This document shows, one piece after another, positions 34,311-45,471 of a stretch of DNA of 64,000 nt. The DNA is taken from positions 186,001 through 250,000 of the forward strand of contig NC_018212.1 of the NCBI RefSeq assembly GCF_000219625.1. The letters run 5' to 3'. The position numbers and the translations under genes are program-made. The DNA comes from Zymoseptoria tritici IPO323. Lineage: Eukaryota > Ascomycota > Dothideomycetes > Mycosphaerellales > Mycosphaerellaceae. Under the pieces are notes generated by a model. The model was not told where the DNA came from. It ran no database searches and saw only the letters and a program-made list of their open reading frames with translations. Within the stretch, counting starts at the first letter, position 1. Each line of letters opens with the position of its first letter.

Positions 34311-36062
34311 TCAATCGAAACCTTCGAAGCCGTCCTCAGCATGACCATTGACCAACACATCCTCCTCTGCATCCGCCTCCACATCTCCTCCCTTCTCGAC
34401 AGTTCTCCTTGGTATCTCGAACAGCACACCACAATTCTTTCCTTCCTTATCCACCTTCCATCGTCCCGCCCTCAACTCCTTGCCGACAGCCGCAAGAACC
34501 ACGACTCCGCTCTTTCCTCTCTCGCCCACATCCACAATCGCCAGATCATTCACAATTCCCGGTATTGACTTTTCCACGCCATCATCCTCTTCAACACCCG
34601 TCGCTGCTTCTCGCTCGCCATTCACCAGGCCAGCCTCGACGTCATCCCCATCAATGCTGACCCCTATTCTGCCCAACGACTCGATCTTCCTCCGATCTTT
34701 GCTGATCCTCCAGACTCGTACAAAACCATCCCAGCTCCCACTGACAAACACATCCGAAAAGGGTATCGTTCGCAACGCTGTAATCCACCTCGCCTTCGGC
34801 TGACCTCTTTCCTTCTCCTCCGGGAACTCCTCCGCCGAAATCTCGTCCAATGGCGGAGGCGGATCAAGACCATGCGCCAGAGGGATGATATGCACCGGCT
34901 TCTTCTTGTGTACATTCCACAGCGCTATTGAACCATTGTCCGCCCCTGTGACGAAGATCTCATTGTCGATACACGCTATCCGGTCGAGTGAGCCTTCATG
35001 CGACAAGGGTCGCGAGTCGTACGGGTTGACATGTCTGGGAGCTCCTCCACCTCGGAATACCAGCTGTGTCTCTTCCACGACTTTCCACAGTCGAGCAGTG
35101 CGATCTCGAGCACCGACTGTAAAGCAGATCTCCTCCGCCAGAGCGGAGACGTCCACGACCTCGTCTTGATGTCCGAACAGTGTGTCCACGTATGCGAGTT
35201 CGTCTAATGACCAGATCTTGACTGTACGATCGCGAGAGGCGGAGAAGAGCTGATTTGTGCCGCGACGAAAGGAGAGAGAGAGGACGGCATCGCGGTGGTG
35301 AGGGAAGAGTTTGAGCGGCTTGAGTGTTTGAGCTTCCCATACGATCAGGGATGAATCTGTCGCGCCGGTGGCAACGAATTTGCCGTCTTGTGAAGCAGCT
35401 ATACATCGGACTGCGGAAGTGTGGCGGATTGCATTTGCATTGGCGGTCGGTTTGCCGAAAGGTTGGGAGACGAGGAGTTTCGTGGGCTTTCGAGATCGGT
35501 TCGGAGGGTCGTCGGCGGCGGGAGGGGGAGCCAATCTCCACTTGACGAGGATTGAATCCTTGCCGACTGTGTATGCGAAGCCAGCGGCAACAGCGACGCC
35601 AGTCAGTGGCTTTTGGTGGTGTCGAAATTGTGATCTCGTTGCTTTACTCCAGTCGAAGTCCGAAGCAATCCAGCGGTACAGCTTTCCCTTCGTCTCGGCA
35701 GTATCCTCCTTCAATCTGTCACCCATGCGGCGTCGCAAATTCTCCTGATCCACATCTTTCGCATCGAATCCGACTTCTTCCTCAACTTCCTTTCGTGTAT
35801 TGGCGAGATATTGCTCGGCTAGGCGAATTCGTTTGGCGGCTGGATCTTCGTCGAAAAACTCCTCGTCTTCGTCAGAGGAGGATTGCGCTGGTCCATCGTC
35901 GCGGGGAACATCATCGTCGGACACATCGCTGCCGGAAATGGATTCGTCTCGTGACGGGCGAGATTTGCCTTCTTTCTGTGATTTTGATCGTGATGCGGTG
36001 GAGTTATTTTCGGGTCGCTTCCTCTTCCGCTGTGAGGCGGGAAGAGTGAAGAAGGACGACAT
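34311..36062 (-). CDS. RRP9: U3 snoRNP WD40 protein Rrp9 (U3-55K)
   Basis: Nucleolar WD40 protein that binds box B/C of the U3 snoRNA and supports 18S rRNA processing. 583 aa, single exon. The chosen start MSSFFTLPASQRKRKRPE opens a Lys/Arg-rich nuclear signal; a longer upstream frame lacks conservation. An acidic Ser/Asp/Glu stretch follows (~45-75), then the family helix EQYLANTRKEVEEEVGFDAKD and the seven-bladed propeller from ~residue 155, with repeats such as VRCIAASQDGKFVATGATDS and FSASRDRTVKIWSLDELAYV. A C-terminal acidic extension with a Glu/Asp-rich end is longer than in yeast. Convergent with copy B. Confidence 0.94.
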   Translation of the reverse strand: MSSFFTLPASQRKRKRPENNSTASRSKSQKEGKSRPSRDESISGSDVSDDDVPRDDGPAQSSSDEDEEFFDEDPAAKRIRLAEQYLANTRKEVEEEVGFDAKDVDQENLRRRMGDRLKEDTAETKGKLYRWIASDFDWSKATRSQFRHHQKPLTGVAVAAGFAYTVGKDSILVKWRLAPPPAADDPPNRSRKPTKLLVSQPFGKPTANANAIRHTSAVRCIAASQDGKFVATGATDSSLIVWEAQTLKPLKLFPHHRDAVLSLSFRRGTNQLFSASRDRTVKIWSLDELAYVDTLFGHQDEVVDVSALAEEICFTVGARDRTARLWKVVEETQLVFRGGGAPRHVNPYDSRPLSHEGSLDRIACIDNEIFVTGADNGSIALWNVHKKKPVHIIPLAHGLDPPPPLDEISAEEFPEEKERGQPKARWITALRTIPFSDVFVSGSWDGFVRVWRISKDRRKIESLGRIGVSIDGDDVEAGLVNGEREAATGVEEDDGVEKSIPGIVNDLAIVDVGERGKSGVVVLAAVGKELRAGRWKVDKEGKNCGVLFEIPRRTVEKGGDVEADAEEDVLVNGHAEDGFEGFD

Positions 36063-36454
36063 GAGACACAGTTGCGGGGGGAGCGACAGAGAGGTGTTGT
36101 GCAAAGAGTCGATCGAAGCTTTCGAAGATGGAAGCCAAAGAAAAAGTTCGAGCTGTGAGATGCCCTGTGGCTGAAGCTGTGGCGTCAAGGAAGCTTTGCC
36201 GAAAGGATGGTTTCCTGATACCGATACCGAACTCTATGTTCCTCTTTGTCAACATCACCTTCAAACAGATCATTCGAGGAGGGAGACACCGATCCGAGTG
36301 ATGTTGCGGACACATGAAACAGTACGGCGATGACTACCATGAGGCAGAGTTCGGACAGAATATTGGACAGCATCGCAGCCGCTTGATCAGTGCATGCAAG
36401 AGGACAACCTTTCTCAAGACACAAAGCCGATCACGAAGATGATCTTTCGACAAC
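36063..36454. other. RRP9 / membrane protein divergent promoter
   Basis: A 392-bp interval between two divergent starts, expected to hold both promoters. No other feature seen. Confidence 0.55.
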
Positions 36455-38038
36455 ATGGGCCGACGACACTATCTCACCCGACTGGCCCTGGGTCGCTCCA
36501 TATACGAAGACGGAGACGCAGAAGTCCCGACGAACCCAAGCGAGGATTCTCCAGCACCAGGCCACTATGTCCAGCGATACAACTCCAAAGGCAACCCGAC
36601 CAACCCCGAGACAGAAGCCTTCAACAAGTCCATGATTGCAGCTCACAACGATGTCCTTGCTCTCGTCGGAGTCGTCGAGCGCAAAGATCGTGACGTCCGC
36701 CAATCTGAACAACACCGCGCTGCTCTCCGTGAGCTTCGCCAGCGCCTCCTGATCAAGGAACAGGACCATGCCGAGCTCATCGACTACCTCCTTCTTCCTA
36801 CCCGCTTCTTCTCCCACCTTTACCTCGATGGTCTGCTACAACGACTGCTTGTCGGGCTCTACCCGTCATCACTCTCCTTCTCCGGTATCCTGTTGACCGA
36901 ACTCCACTCCATCTGCAAAACTCCAACGGTCCGCCTCATCCTCGCTACCGCCTGCCCTGCTCTCGGCGATGTCATATCCTACGTCTTCGTACGAGTCCCG
37001 CTCCTCATCGCCGCCGAGCATGTCGCGGGACGTGCGCAGACCCGAATCTCCAGCTCGCGCCTGCCCCGCAGAACGGCTCGAAAGCTCTACACCGCCGTCG
37101 CTTTCCTCTATGAAGCCGCGCTGCTCGCCGTCGACATCCTCTTCCTGCCCACCGACTATCACACGACCACTCAGCGCCTTCGCCTTACTCCAGCACTCTC
37201 ACTCTTTCCGTCCTGGTCATTCGTCTCGCCCTTCTCGCCGGCGTCCTTTCACGCTTCCGGATGGAAGCCTCTCTATGCGTCTTCTGTCTTGAATCGCTTG
37301 ATCTCACCACCAGCCATTATTCTACTCACCCGCCGCATGCTGCAACAGGATCCATTCAACGACGATATCACGGATGAGGAGCGCTTGCCATTTGCGTTAT
37401 CTCTTACCTCGTTCCGGACCCCATCCCTCACCGCCGACCCCAACCTCACGCCGAGGCCCGGCTTCCGCGATGATCCTCTTGGATGGATTCTCTACAAGAA
37501 CTGGTCATTCCGCCGTAAACTCCTCCACTGGGCTGGGTTTCGCGGAAAAGATGTTGACCACCTTCAACCAAGTCCTCCACAACGCCGCGCCACAGAAGAT
37601 CTCGAAGGAAGACGGCGAAGAGAACTAGCCACCGCCTCTTCGAATGACACTCCGTCCTTACCGCTCGTCCTTCCCTCATTCCTGAACGAGTCTATCGCTT
37701 CCTGGACAGCCACCTTATTCAGCCTGCCGATCGAGGCCCTTCTACTCCGCAGCATTGCCGTGTCCTTTTATCATCTACGAGGCTACTCACCCGATGCGGC
37801 TGGAGCAATGACCATACTTCCTCGATTCGACACGTTGACCCTTCGAGGAGTCATGACATACACCTCTCGGATTGGGCTATGCTTAGCTCTGCACGCTATG
37901 GTTGATATTGGTATCTTCGCCGCGCTGAAATGGAGTGTGGATCGGAATACTGTTGCGGATGTTGAACCTCTTGCGACGTTGGATGCGGAGGAGGAAGACT
38001 TGAGAGACGATGTGGAGGATGAAATTGAGGCGGAATAA
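36455..38038 (+). CDS. Predicted multi-pass membrane protein, unknown
   Basis: 527 aa, single exon. The N-terminal ~130 residues are soluble and charged (RKDRDVRQSEQHRAALRELR may form a short coiled coil). Several hydrophobic stretches follow: around LIDYLLLPTRFFSHLY, LILATACPALGDVISYVFV, LYTAVAFLYEAALLAVDILF, then in the C-half WTATLFSLPIEALLLRSIAV and IGLCLALHAMVDIGIFAALK. The tail is acidic. I do not recognise the family; composition looks like fungal-specific organelle membrane proteins. Codon use and the long open frame support a real gene. Which organelle is unclear, and no clear signal peptide or presequence is present. Confidence 0.8.
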   Translation: MGRRHYLTRLALGRSIYEDGDAEVPTNPSEDSPAPGHYVQRYNSKGNPTNPETEAFNKSMIAAHNDVLALVGVVERKDRDVRQSEQHRAALRELRQRLLIKEQDHAELIDYLLLPTRFFSHLYLDGLLQRLLVGLYPSSLSFSGILLTELHSICKTPTVRLILATACPALGDVISYVFVRVPLLIAAEHVAGRAQTRISSSRLPRRTARKLYTAVAFLYEAALLAVDILFLPTDYHTTTQRLRLTPALSLFPSWSFVSPFSPASFHASGWKPLYASSVLNRLISPPAIILLTRRMLQQDPFNDDITDEERLPFALSLTSFRTPSLTADPNLTPRPGFRDDPLGWILYKNWSFRRKLLHWAGFRGKDVDHLQPSPPQRRATEDLEGRRRRELATASSNDTPSLPLVLPSFLNESIASWTATLFSLPIEALLLRSIAVSFYHLRGYSPDAAGAMTILPRFDTLTLRGVMTYTSRIGLCLALHAMVDIGIFAALKWSVDRNTVADVEPLATLDAEEEDLRDDVEDEIEAE

Positions 38039-40214
38039 AATGCACAGAATGAAGGAGAGACGTCTGCGGCGATGTGGCAGGAGGTTGCTACCCGGACGAT
38101 ACGGGAGCGAGGAGGTGGGGAGATGGGATAGGCGGGTGATGAGGTTGTGTGATGAAGAGGAAGCGAATCAGCAGAGTATACTGCACGAGACGTGTGAAGG
38201 CAAGCATGTTGGTTGCGCTTCAGGATAAAATCATGACCTTAGATATTGCCGTGAGGACCAGACCGCGGTGTACACTGTCAATAAAACGAATGTAACACCA
38301 CGTCCAGCATCGCTGCTGTGCACACAGTGTTGTAGTCTTTGCTACTTGCTTACCCGCACGAGCACGACTTCTCTCCACAGGTTTGTGTGGGTTTGCTTCG
38401 TATCACTTTGCGTATGTCGCGAGTGGTTGGAACACTTTTCGGTCATCGTCGCCACAAAACAAAAGGCCAGACCGGTAAGTCGACAACGCACGAGGAGTTG
38501 AGATGCACGCTTGAGATCCGACGGACTGGTCATTGGGCTGGACGGCTGCAGTTGAAAGCGAGGGTGTCGCCCCGTCGGTGCCCAATGGTGTGTCATGGAG
38601 GGGAGGGGTGGAGGGATAGAGGGAGGGCTGTGTTGCTGCTGCGGCCGTAAGTATACGTGGTCTGCTCTGCGAATAAGAGTTATCGTGGTATTTTGGACGC
38701 GGCTGTAAGTACCAAGTGAGGAAAGTTCGTGCCCAACCTCAGGCGACGATGATGTCTTCGATGCTAAGGTAGGATTGTTCTTCTCCACGACCCCTGCTCG
38801 ATCGAAATCCTGCAGTAGGTAGCCGTTCGGTGACGACGGATTAGTCTACTGCAGGTGTGGTCTGTCTCGCGTGGCCCGACGTCGGGATATTTGGGCCGCT
38901 GTGCAGCAGCAGCACTTTTTTTCCATCTAATTCTCTTGTCGCCGCGGAACATCGATGCGGAGGGGACGATGACTGGAGTGTTGAGAACTTGATGCCGATT
39001 TGCGTCCGCCTCCTCGAATATCTTGATTGTGACGGCGGATTCCTGCCGTCGTTGTTCACGGCGTGGACTTTGATTGTTCCTTTCTTCACATCGCCTTGCG
39101 ATCCGTCCATTCCGACTGCCGCTTGCCGCGATACCTTGCACAAGGGCCGTGCGTCATCCCCATCCCACCTTTTGGACGAGTGAGGTCGTACAGACAGCGT
39201 CAGCGGAGGAGGGAGAGACAGCGAGGACTGATGAGGAGACAGCGAGCAGGTGCAGACAAACTTCCATCTTTCCATGGCGCCTGACTTCTGTTGCTTCTTC
39301 CTCATCTCCACTGCGAAGAGCGCCAACGTTTGTCGACGATCGATATCTCCATACCCCTCCACGTTTCGGAACGACGCCATCCAGCAGCGCGTAAGTCGAC
39401 CTCTCAGCGACCGACGACGCCACTTCCGACCGGATCGCAATATCGCAAGAGACGCGCAACATCCGAGCGAGTTCACACACATCATCAAGACAGCGCCAGC
39501 GAAGCGCCTGCGAATGACGAGAGGGCACCCTCACCACTCTTCAAGACGCAGACAGCGATAGAGTTTCCGGCATAAAACTAAGCAGGGCACCCTTGCACTC
39601 GGATTTCCGCCCACCGTCGTCTTCCCCTCTCACGACCCGCTCGCTCAGCGTCTTCCATCATCCCTTCATCGTTACACCATCGTCGTCGGGCATTATCCGA
39701 TCTGGCTTGGTGACACGGAGAATTTGGGAGGAGAAAGTCTGGGACTGGACGTTTTTCAACCTAACTTCTTGGATCCCGCGGTCCCTGATCTGCTGGAAAC
39801 TGGTACTCTTGATTGCCCTGGAGACGCAACACTCCAAACTCACATCCGTCATACTCCTCCTACAACTACTCACCACCTCCCACCGCCCTCGCGTTAGGCG
39901 ACCTCTCTTTCTGTTCTGATCTGATCTTTGTTGGCATTGTTCGTCCATACAGGATTGAGAGTCTCGTCTTCCTCCCCGCCAGCAAGTTTCCGACCGATGG
40001 GGTGAGTTTAATTTCCTACATCATCATCCTTCCCACTGGCGTCGCTGCCCAACTTGAGATCACCGCCATTCCGAGCTTTGCCCCTCCTCCGCGTTAGTTA
40101 GCACATCCCACTTTCGATCAGTCAGGGCAATCCTACATCCAGCACAGACACCCGTGGACGGCACCACCCACTTCCCACTGCACACACCGCCATGCGCCAC
40201 TCCCACTGACTGAC
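38039..40214. other. 2.2 kb upstream of the ubiquitin-like-domain gene
   Basis: No supported gene. Short frames around 39.2-39.6 kb lack conservation. From ~39.6 kb the plus strand becomes pyrimidine-rich, typical of a fungal promoter/5' leader. A possible 5' UTR intron starts at GTGAGTTTAATT near 40001 and could end at an AG near 40095. The remainder is unassigned. Confidence 0.5.
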
Positions 40215-42506
40215 ATGCTGCCGGCTCGCAGTGCCAAATTCACCGTTCACTCCGGCTCCGAGCGCGTCGTGGTCTTCCCTGACCGCAGCGAACGCACCTC
40301 TTCCAGCGGCAGCGTACGCCGCTCGCGCATCTCCAGTCGCAGCCTCTCCAGCGAGGAAAGCTGGTCCGAGATTGACGAGATTGAGGAAGACGACATTGAA
40401 CCGTCCGATTCGGCTTCTCGATCGCGACACCCCACCGCCGCTTCTCGTCGACACACCGTCGAAGCCCGACCCGCACCTTCGAGGCATTCCTCCTCACGGC
40501 ATTCATCCTCGCGAAGACCCGAGCGCGTAGAAAGAGAAGAACCACCTCCTCGTAGACACTCCACTCGTCACACACAGCCCGTCCGGCGCGAGTCTGCTCA
40601 CAGACCGCACCGCAGCTTGTCGCATCGCGTTCCCTCGGACGAATCCTCCAGCACCGTGGCGTCTGCAGACGACTACCACTACTATGGCCACCCTCGCGCC
40701 GGACACCCTCCTCCGTCTGGCTACAGACATGTACCGGCGCCGAGCCATGGTGGCCATAGTGGATATCCTCCGAGTATGACCTCTGGCGGAGGACAATATC
40801 AAGATCCATACGCACCTCCACACCAAGCGCTGGTCCATATGCACCGGCAACATGATCCGTTTGGTTATCCGCCGGCGGCAAACCCATTCTCGCACGCTTC
40901 TCCCCAGCAGAACCCCTTCGCACCAATGCGCGCCGAGGAGAGCGGCGGCTACTTTCCAGCAGAACCAATGGGTCCACCTCCACCCCGACAGCGCCCGCAA
41001 AGCTTCGCCGCAGCGCCGACGCACTATGGATCAGAGATGATGGCACCTTATCATCCACCACCAGGCATGCCTCCTTATGGTGCTTACCCTGGAATGCCAG
41101 GATACCCTCCGTATGGATATCCTGGGCATGCTTGGTCTCCACCTCCTCCCAAGGCAGCTTCACCGCCTCCGAAAGAACCGGCTCCACCTCCGCCTCCGCC
41201 TCCGCCTCCAGTCCCTGATCCGGCGATTAAGGAAATACAAGAGCTGTTGAAGGCAAAGACCAAGGCCGATGATTCGACCTCAGCCGCGAACAGCGACGAG
41301 ATCAAACGACTGAAGGATGCTCTCGAAGAATACAAGGCTTCGAAAGCTAAGATAGAGCAGGCGTGGTTAGCAGAGAAGGAGGCCGACATCGCAGCGAAGA
41401 AGGCGGAGAAGGAACGCGCCGAAGAGGAGAAGCGTCGAAAGCAGGAACTTGATGACGCTCGGAAGAAGGCGAAAGAGGACGCCGAAGACAAGGCGAAAGC
41501 GGAGGCGAAGAAGGCCAAGGAGGAGCACGAGAAGAAGCTCGCCGAAGTTGAAAAGGCGAAAACGGACTCCGAAGCGGCGAAGAAAGCTCTGGAGGAGGAA
41601 ATCGCCAAGGCGAAACCGACACCGGATTCGCAAAAGCCGCCGATCAAGTTCAAGGACGCTATTGGGAGGAAATTCTCCTTTCCCTTTGCACTCTGTAAGA
41701 CCTGGCAAGGGATGGAAAAGCTCATCAAGCAGGCGTTTATGCACATTGATCAAATCGGCGATCAGGTTCACGCAGGCCACTACGATCTCACTGGTCCGGA
41801 CGGTGAAATCATCCTCCCGCAGGTATGGGACACAGTGATTCAACCCGATTGGGAGATCACGATGCACATGTGGCCTGTAGAGGAGAAGCCTTCTCATGAG
41901 GACATTATCGATCCGTTCAGCGCTTTTGGCATGTTTCCTGGAGAAGGTCACATGCAGGATCCGCATAGCAAGAAGCCAAAACCCCCCAAAGACAAGGCTG
42001 GCAAGAAGAACAAGAAGCCTGCTTCGCCGGAAATTGTCAACGTCATGCCTGGTCCGCCGGGTGGTGGTCCGTACGGCGACCCATTCGCAGGCCTTAGTGG
42101 TGGTCTGCCTCCTGGTTTCGCCATGGATATGGGTGGACCACCTAAAAAAGACAAAAAGAAGAGCGCTCCAAAGCGAGGGAAGGAAATCAGTGGATTGGCG
42201 GCGTGGTTGGCAGGAGGCAATTTAGGAGCGAGGACGGGTGGCGGGTCGTCAAAAAAAGGGGATGAAAAACTCGAAGCGGGGGTTTCAAGAGTCGTTTCGG
42301 ATGGGAGTGTCAGTACGGGTGGTGGTGCGAGTGTTGTTTCTTCGGAGGGGAAGAGGAGGTCTAGTCGGGCGGGTGTGGCCAGGACTGGAACGGGGGATAG
42401 TGGGGTCGTCATTATGGATGCTGGGTCGACGAAGCAGAGGAAGTCGGCGACTAATGGCGGCGCCGCTGCGAAGAAGGCGGACGATGCGGCTTGTGTGGTG
42501 ATGTGA
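40215..42506 (+). CDS. Ubiquitin-like (ULD) domain protein with CaaX end
   Basis: 763 aa, single exon. Order: Ser/Arg-rich N-tail (1-170), Pro/Tyr/Gly-rich disordered part (~170-330, with a run of Pro), a long Lys/Glu/Ala coiled coil (~335-475), then a ubiquitin-like fold (~478-555, starting at FKDAIGRKFSFPFALCKTWQ and including GHYDLTGPDGEIILPQVWD and the end ITMHMWPVEE) seen in many uncharacterised ascomycete proteins. The last part is Gly/Lys/Ser-rich, and the final four residues are CVVM, a canonical CaaX prenylation box. Membrane attachment by farnesylation is therefore likely but inferred. Role unknown; coiled coil plus ULD suggests a scaffold. Confidence 0.88.
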   Translation: MLPARSAKFTVHSGSERVVVFPDRSERTSSSGSVRRSRISSRSLSSEESWSEIDEIEEDDIEPSDSASRSRHPTAASRRHTVEARPAPSRHSSSRHSSSRRPERVEREEPPPRRHSTRHTQPVRRESAHRPHRSLSHRVPSDESSSTVASADDYHYYGHPRAGHPPPSGYRHVPAPSHGGHSGYPPSMTSGGGQYQDPYAPPHQALVHMHRQHDPFGYPPAANPFSHASPQQNPFAPMRAEESGGYFPAEPMGPPPPRQRPQSFAAAPTHYGSEMMAPYHPPPGMPPYGAYPGMPGYPPYGYPGHAWSPPPPKAASPPPKEPAPPPPPPPPPVPDPAIKEIQELLKAKTKADDSTSAANSDEIKRLKDALEEYKASKAKIEQAWLAEKEADIAAKKAEKERAEEEKRRKQELDDARKKAKEDAEDKAKAEAKKAKEEHEKKLAEVEKAKTDSEAAKKALEEEIAKAKPTPDSQKPPIKFKDAIGRKFSFPFALCKTWQGMEKLIKQAFMHIDQIGDQVHAGHYDLTGPDGEIILPQVWDTVIQPDWEITMHMWPVEEKPSHEDIIDPFSAFGMFPGEGHMQDPHSKKPKPPKDKAGKKNKKPASPEIVNVMPGPPGGGPYGDPFAGLSGGLPPGFAMDMGGPPKKDKKKSAPKRGKEISGLAAWLAGGNLGARTGGGSSKKGDEKLEAGVSRVVSDGSVSTGGGASVVSSEGKRRSSRAGVARTGTGDSGVVIMDAGSTKQRKSATNGGAAAKKADDAACVVM

Positions 42507-43238
42507 AGAGGAGGAGAAACAACAACGACACCCGATGACGATGATGGTGATGATGATGGATGGAGAAGACGACACTTCTTGGAACGATTTACAACCCCCC
42601 GCTGTTCGACGAGGACATGGTTTTCCTCCCGTGGATGATGCGCGGGTCTTTCATGTCCTCAACCTTTATTTCTGCGATTTGAATACTTGGGATTTTTGGG
42701 AAGCGAGCGCTGGCGTTATTCTCTCATTGGATGGATGGGGAGAAATGGGTCAAGAGACGGATGGATATGAGCGAGGATTTTCGAAGTTGAGCATGAAGAT
42801 TTGAAAGGCTTCGAGGCCGTGCATGTATACCATAATGATGGGATGGATGTTGTGGAGATCATGTGCTGGGTATTCTTTGATGGTGAGAGATCCGGTTGCG
42901 AGATACCTTTTTGTTTTCAATCGAATGTTCTCCAGTACCACCAGCATCCGAAAAGCCGCTTCGTGCGATCGTGTTTCATGTATCTGCACGTCAAGTGTCA
43001 TTCGCATCAGCTGCAGTCTCGTGCAGCGATGACATGACTAAGCCGAGTTCGAGCTTCGGCTTTCCCTCACAAGCTCAACCTTGAACTTCATGCGACGACC
43101 ACATCTTACACACCTTCACCTCCACTGCCACCGCCGCCGCCGCCGCCAATTGCGCAAACACTGATCTGACAGTATTTTCGTCCAGATCTTTGCGATCTTT
43201 CTCCAGCTCTGCGACAGCGCAGCGAGCCTACCACCGCC
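42507..43238. other. Intergenic, ULD gene to PRP39
   Basis: About 0.7 kb. No protein-like frame. A CCG repeat lies around 43125-43145, shortly before the PRP39 start. Confidence 0.5.
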
Positions 43239-45471
43239 ATGGCGGACTTCAGCTACTCCGACGATCTGGAGTTGCAAAGGCTGAACGACCAAGTGGTGAG
43301 AAATCAGCCGCGCACGATTGTAGCGCATGAACACTGCTGACATGGAACGGCAATACAGAACGCACAACCCGAAGAATTCGAGAACTGGGAGAAACTCGTG
43401 CGCGCCGCCGAGTCACAAGAAGGAGGCCTGAACCGAAATTCCTCCCCACAAGCCATCGCAGCGACTCGAGATACCTACGACCGATTCCTCGCACGATTCC
43501 CTCTCTTCTTTGGTTACTGGAAGAAATATGCAGACCTCGAGTTCTCGATCGCCGGACCGGAGGCTGCGGAGATGGTGAGATAACTACAAGGTTGGCCATG
43601 CGAGGACAGGGCTGACGGAGGACATCTAGGTTTACGAACGCGGCGTCGCTAGCATAGGCGTCTCTGTCGACATTTGGGCCAACTACTGCGCTTTCAAGGT
43701 CGAGACCAGCCATGACGCAGACGTGACCAGAGAGTAAGTCGTCTCATGGGCACCACAATCCTTTTCCTTTCCTTGCCCATAACACATCTACTCCCACAGC
43801 GTCACTACCATGCCCGGCTTTGTGGGACCTTGAACCTTGCGCGACATTGCGAAATGCCTGGTGAGAGATCCTCCAACAATCTGCCACGGAGCTTGGCTCT
43901 TGGGCTGTTTTGCCAGAGTCTTACGTCTAGTCATCAGACCAGCTACTACCCACCACTACTTCGCACACTCGCAACACTACGAGTGATGTTGAAGACGCCT
44001 GTTTGCTTTTTGTCATTGTTGGCGAACACACCACGCTTTGCCTCCAGTCATTGCATAAGAACTCCGCCGACCGCTGGCGACCAAGATGTTCGCGCCCACC
44101 CTGCCCTGTTTGCACCCTTTCCAGACCCAGCACCCTTTTGAAAATGACTAACAATATTCAAACAGACTATTTGAACGCGCTGCAGACAGTGTTGGACTCG
44201 ACTTTCTTGCTCATCCATTTTGGGACAAGTATCTGGAGTTTGAGGAGCGTCTGGAGTCACACGACAGGATCTTCGCGATCCTTGGACGAATCATTCACAT
44301 CCCACTGCATCAATATGCGCGCTACTTTGAGCGATACCGCACCATGTCGGAGCGTCGGCCCATCACAGATGTTGCACCAGCCGAGGTCATTACTCGCATC
44401 AACGAAGAGATGGCCAGTGAGACGGAGCAGCGACCGAGGAATCCCACCGAGACTGAGCGCGAACTCCGTGCCCGCGTCGACGCCTATCTTCTGGACATTT
44501 TCCACCGCACACAACACGAAACTTCAACTCGCTGGACATTCGAGCAAGAAATCAAGCGTCCATACTACCACGTTACTGAACTCGACGATGCGCAACTCGC
44601 CAACTGGAGGAAGTATCTCGACTTTGAAGAAGCGGAGCCGAACAACTACACTCGCACCCGCTTCCTCTACGAGCGATGTCTCGTGACTGCCGCCAACTAC
44701 GATGATTTCTGGTTCCGCTACGCCCGCTGGACGAGAGGTCAGGCACATCTGAATGAACAAGTCCGCAATGAAGAAGTCCGCAACATCTACCAGCGCGCCA
44801 GCTGCGTCTTCGTCTTCACAGACTCACCAGAGATCCGCCTTCAGTACGCGCGCTTCGAGGAGTCCCTCGGAAAAGCCGACGTCGCTGTCGCGATCCACGA
44901 AGCTGTTCTCATGATCCTTCCCGCACATCTCGAGACCATCCTTTCACTCGTCAATACTCACCGCAGACAGTACGGCGTCGACGTCGCGATCGAAGTACTG
45001 AATCAACATGCCATGAGCCAAGGCTACACCCCTTACGTCCGCGGCGCCCTCGTCGCAGAGCTTGCCCGACTCACGTGGAAAGCGAAAGGCGACGTCTCAG
45101 CAGCGAGGAAGATCTTCGAAGAGAACGCACAATACTTCCCGGACTGCCGAAAATTCTGGTTCGAGTACCTTCTCTTCGAGCGCGATCTACCCGTGCAAGT
45201 GGCGGAAGGAAAAAGCAAGGGCAAGAGCGCGGAGGAGGAGAGATACACCCGACTCAAGAAAGTCTACGACGCGATCCGCTCGACTGCGAGGTTAGACGAG
45301 GATACGATGCAGGAGTTGAGTGGCGTGTATTTGGAGGACTTGGAGTTGAGAGGCGGAGAGAAGGCGATGCAGGAGTGGGTGAGGTTGGACGGAGAGATTT
45401 GGGGTCCGGTGAGCGTGCAGGGAGAGAGGAGCGTGGGGCAGGGGACTGATGTGTCGAGTAAGGCGGTTTAG
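43239..45471 (+). CDS. PRP39: U1 snRNP splicing factor Prp39
   Basis: HAT-repeat (half-a-TPR) component of the U1 snRNP that helps 5' splice-site selection. Four exons: 43239-43295, 43359-43574, 43630-43733 and 44166-45471; 560 aa. Family landmarks are FENWEKLVRAAE at the exon 2 start, FPLFFGYWKKYADLEF, VYERGVASIGVSVDIWANYC, ERAADSVGLDFLAHPFWDKY after the third intron, and EIKRPYYHVTELDDAQLANW further on. Introns 1 and 2 are 63 and 55 nt, but intron 3 is 432 nt, far longer than any other in this window, and contains splice-like signals (see the next entry). The C-terminus lacks the acidic extensions of some relatives. Confidence 0.92.
43800..43860 (+). other. Candidate poison exon within PRP39 intron 3
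   Basis: A 61-nt segment preceded by a good acceptor (ACTCCCACAG ending at 43799, giving a 66-nt upstream intron) and followed by a GTGAGAGAT donor at 43861. Spliced in, it would shift the frame (61 is not a multiple of three) and meets an in-frame TGA after ten residues. This is inference from splice consensus only. Confidence 0.3.

Noticed and set aside
41084..41746. 220-codon minus-strand ORF rich in Ser, Ala and Phe
   Set aside because: Shadow of the Lys/Glu-rich coiled-coil codons of the ULD gene.
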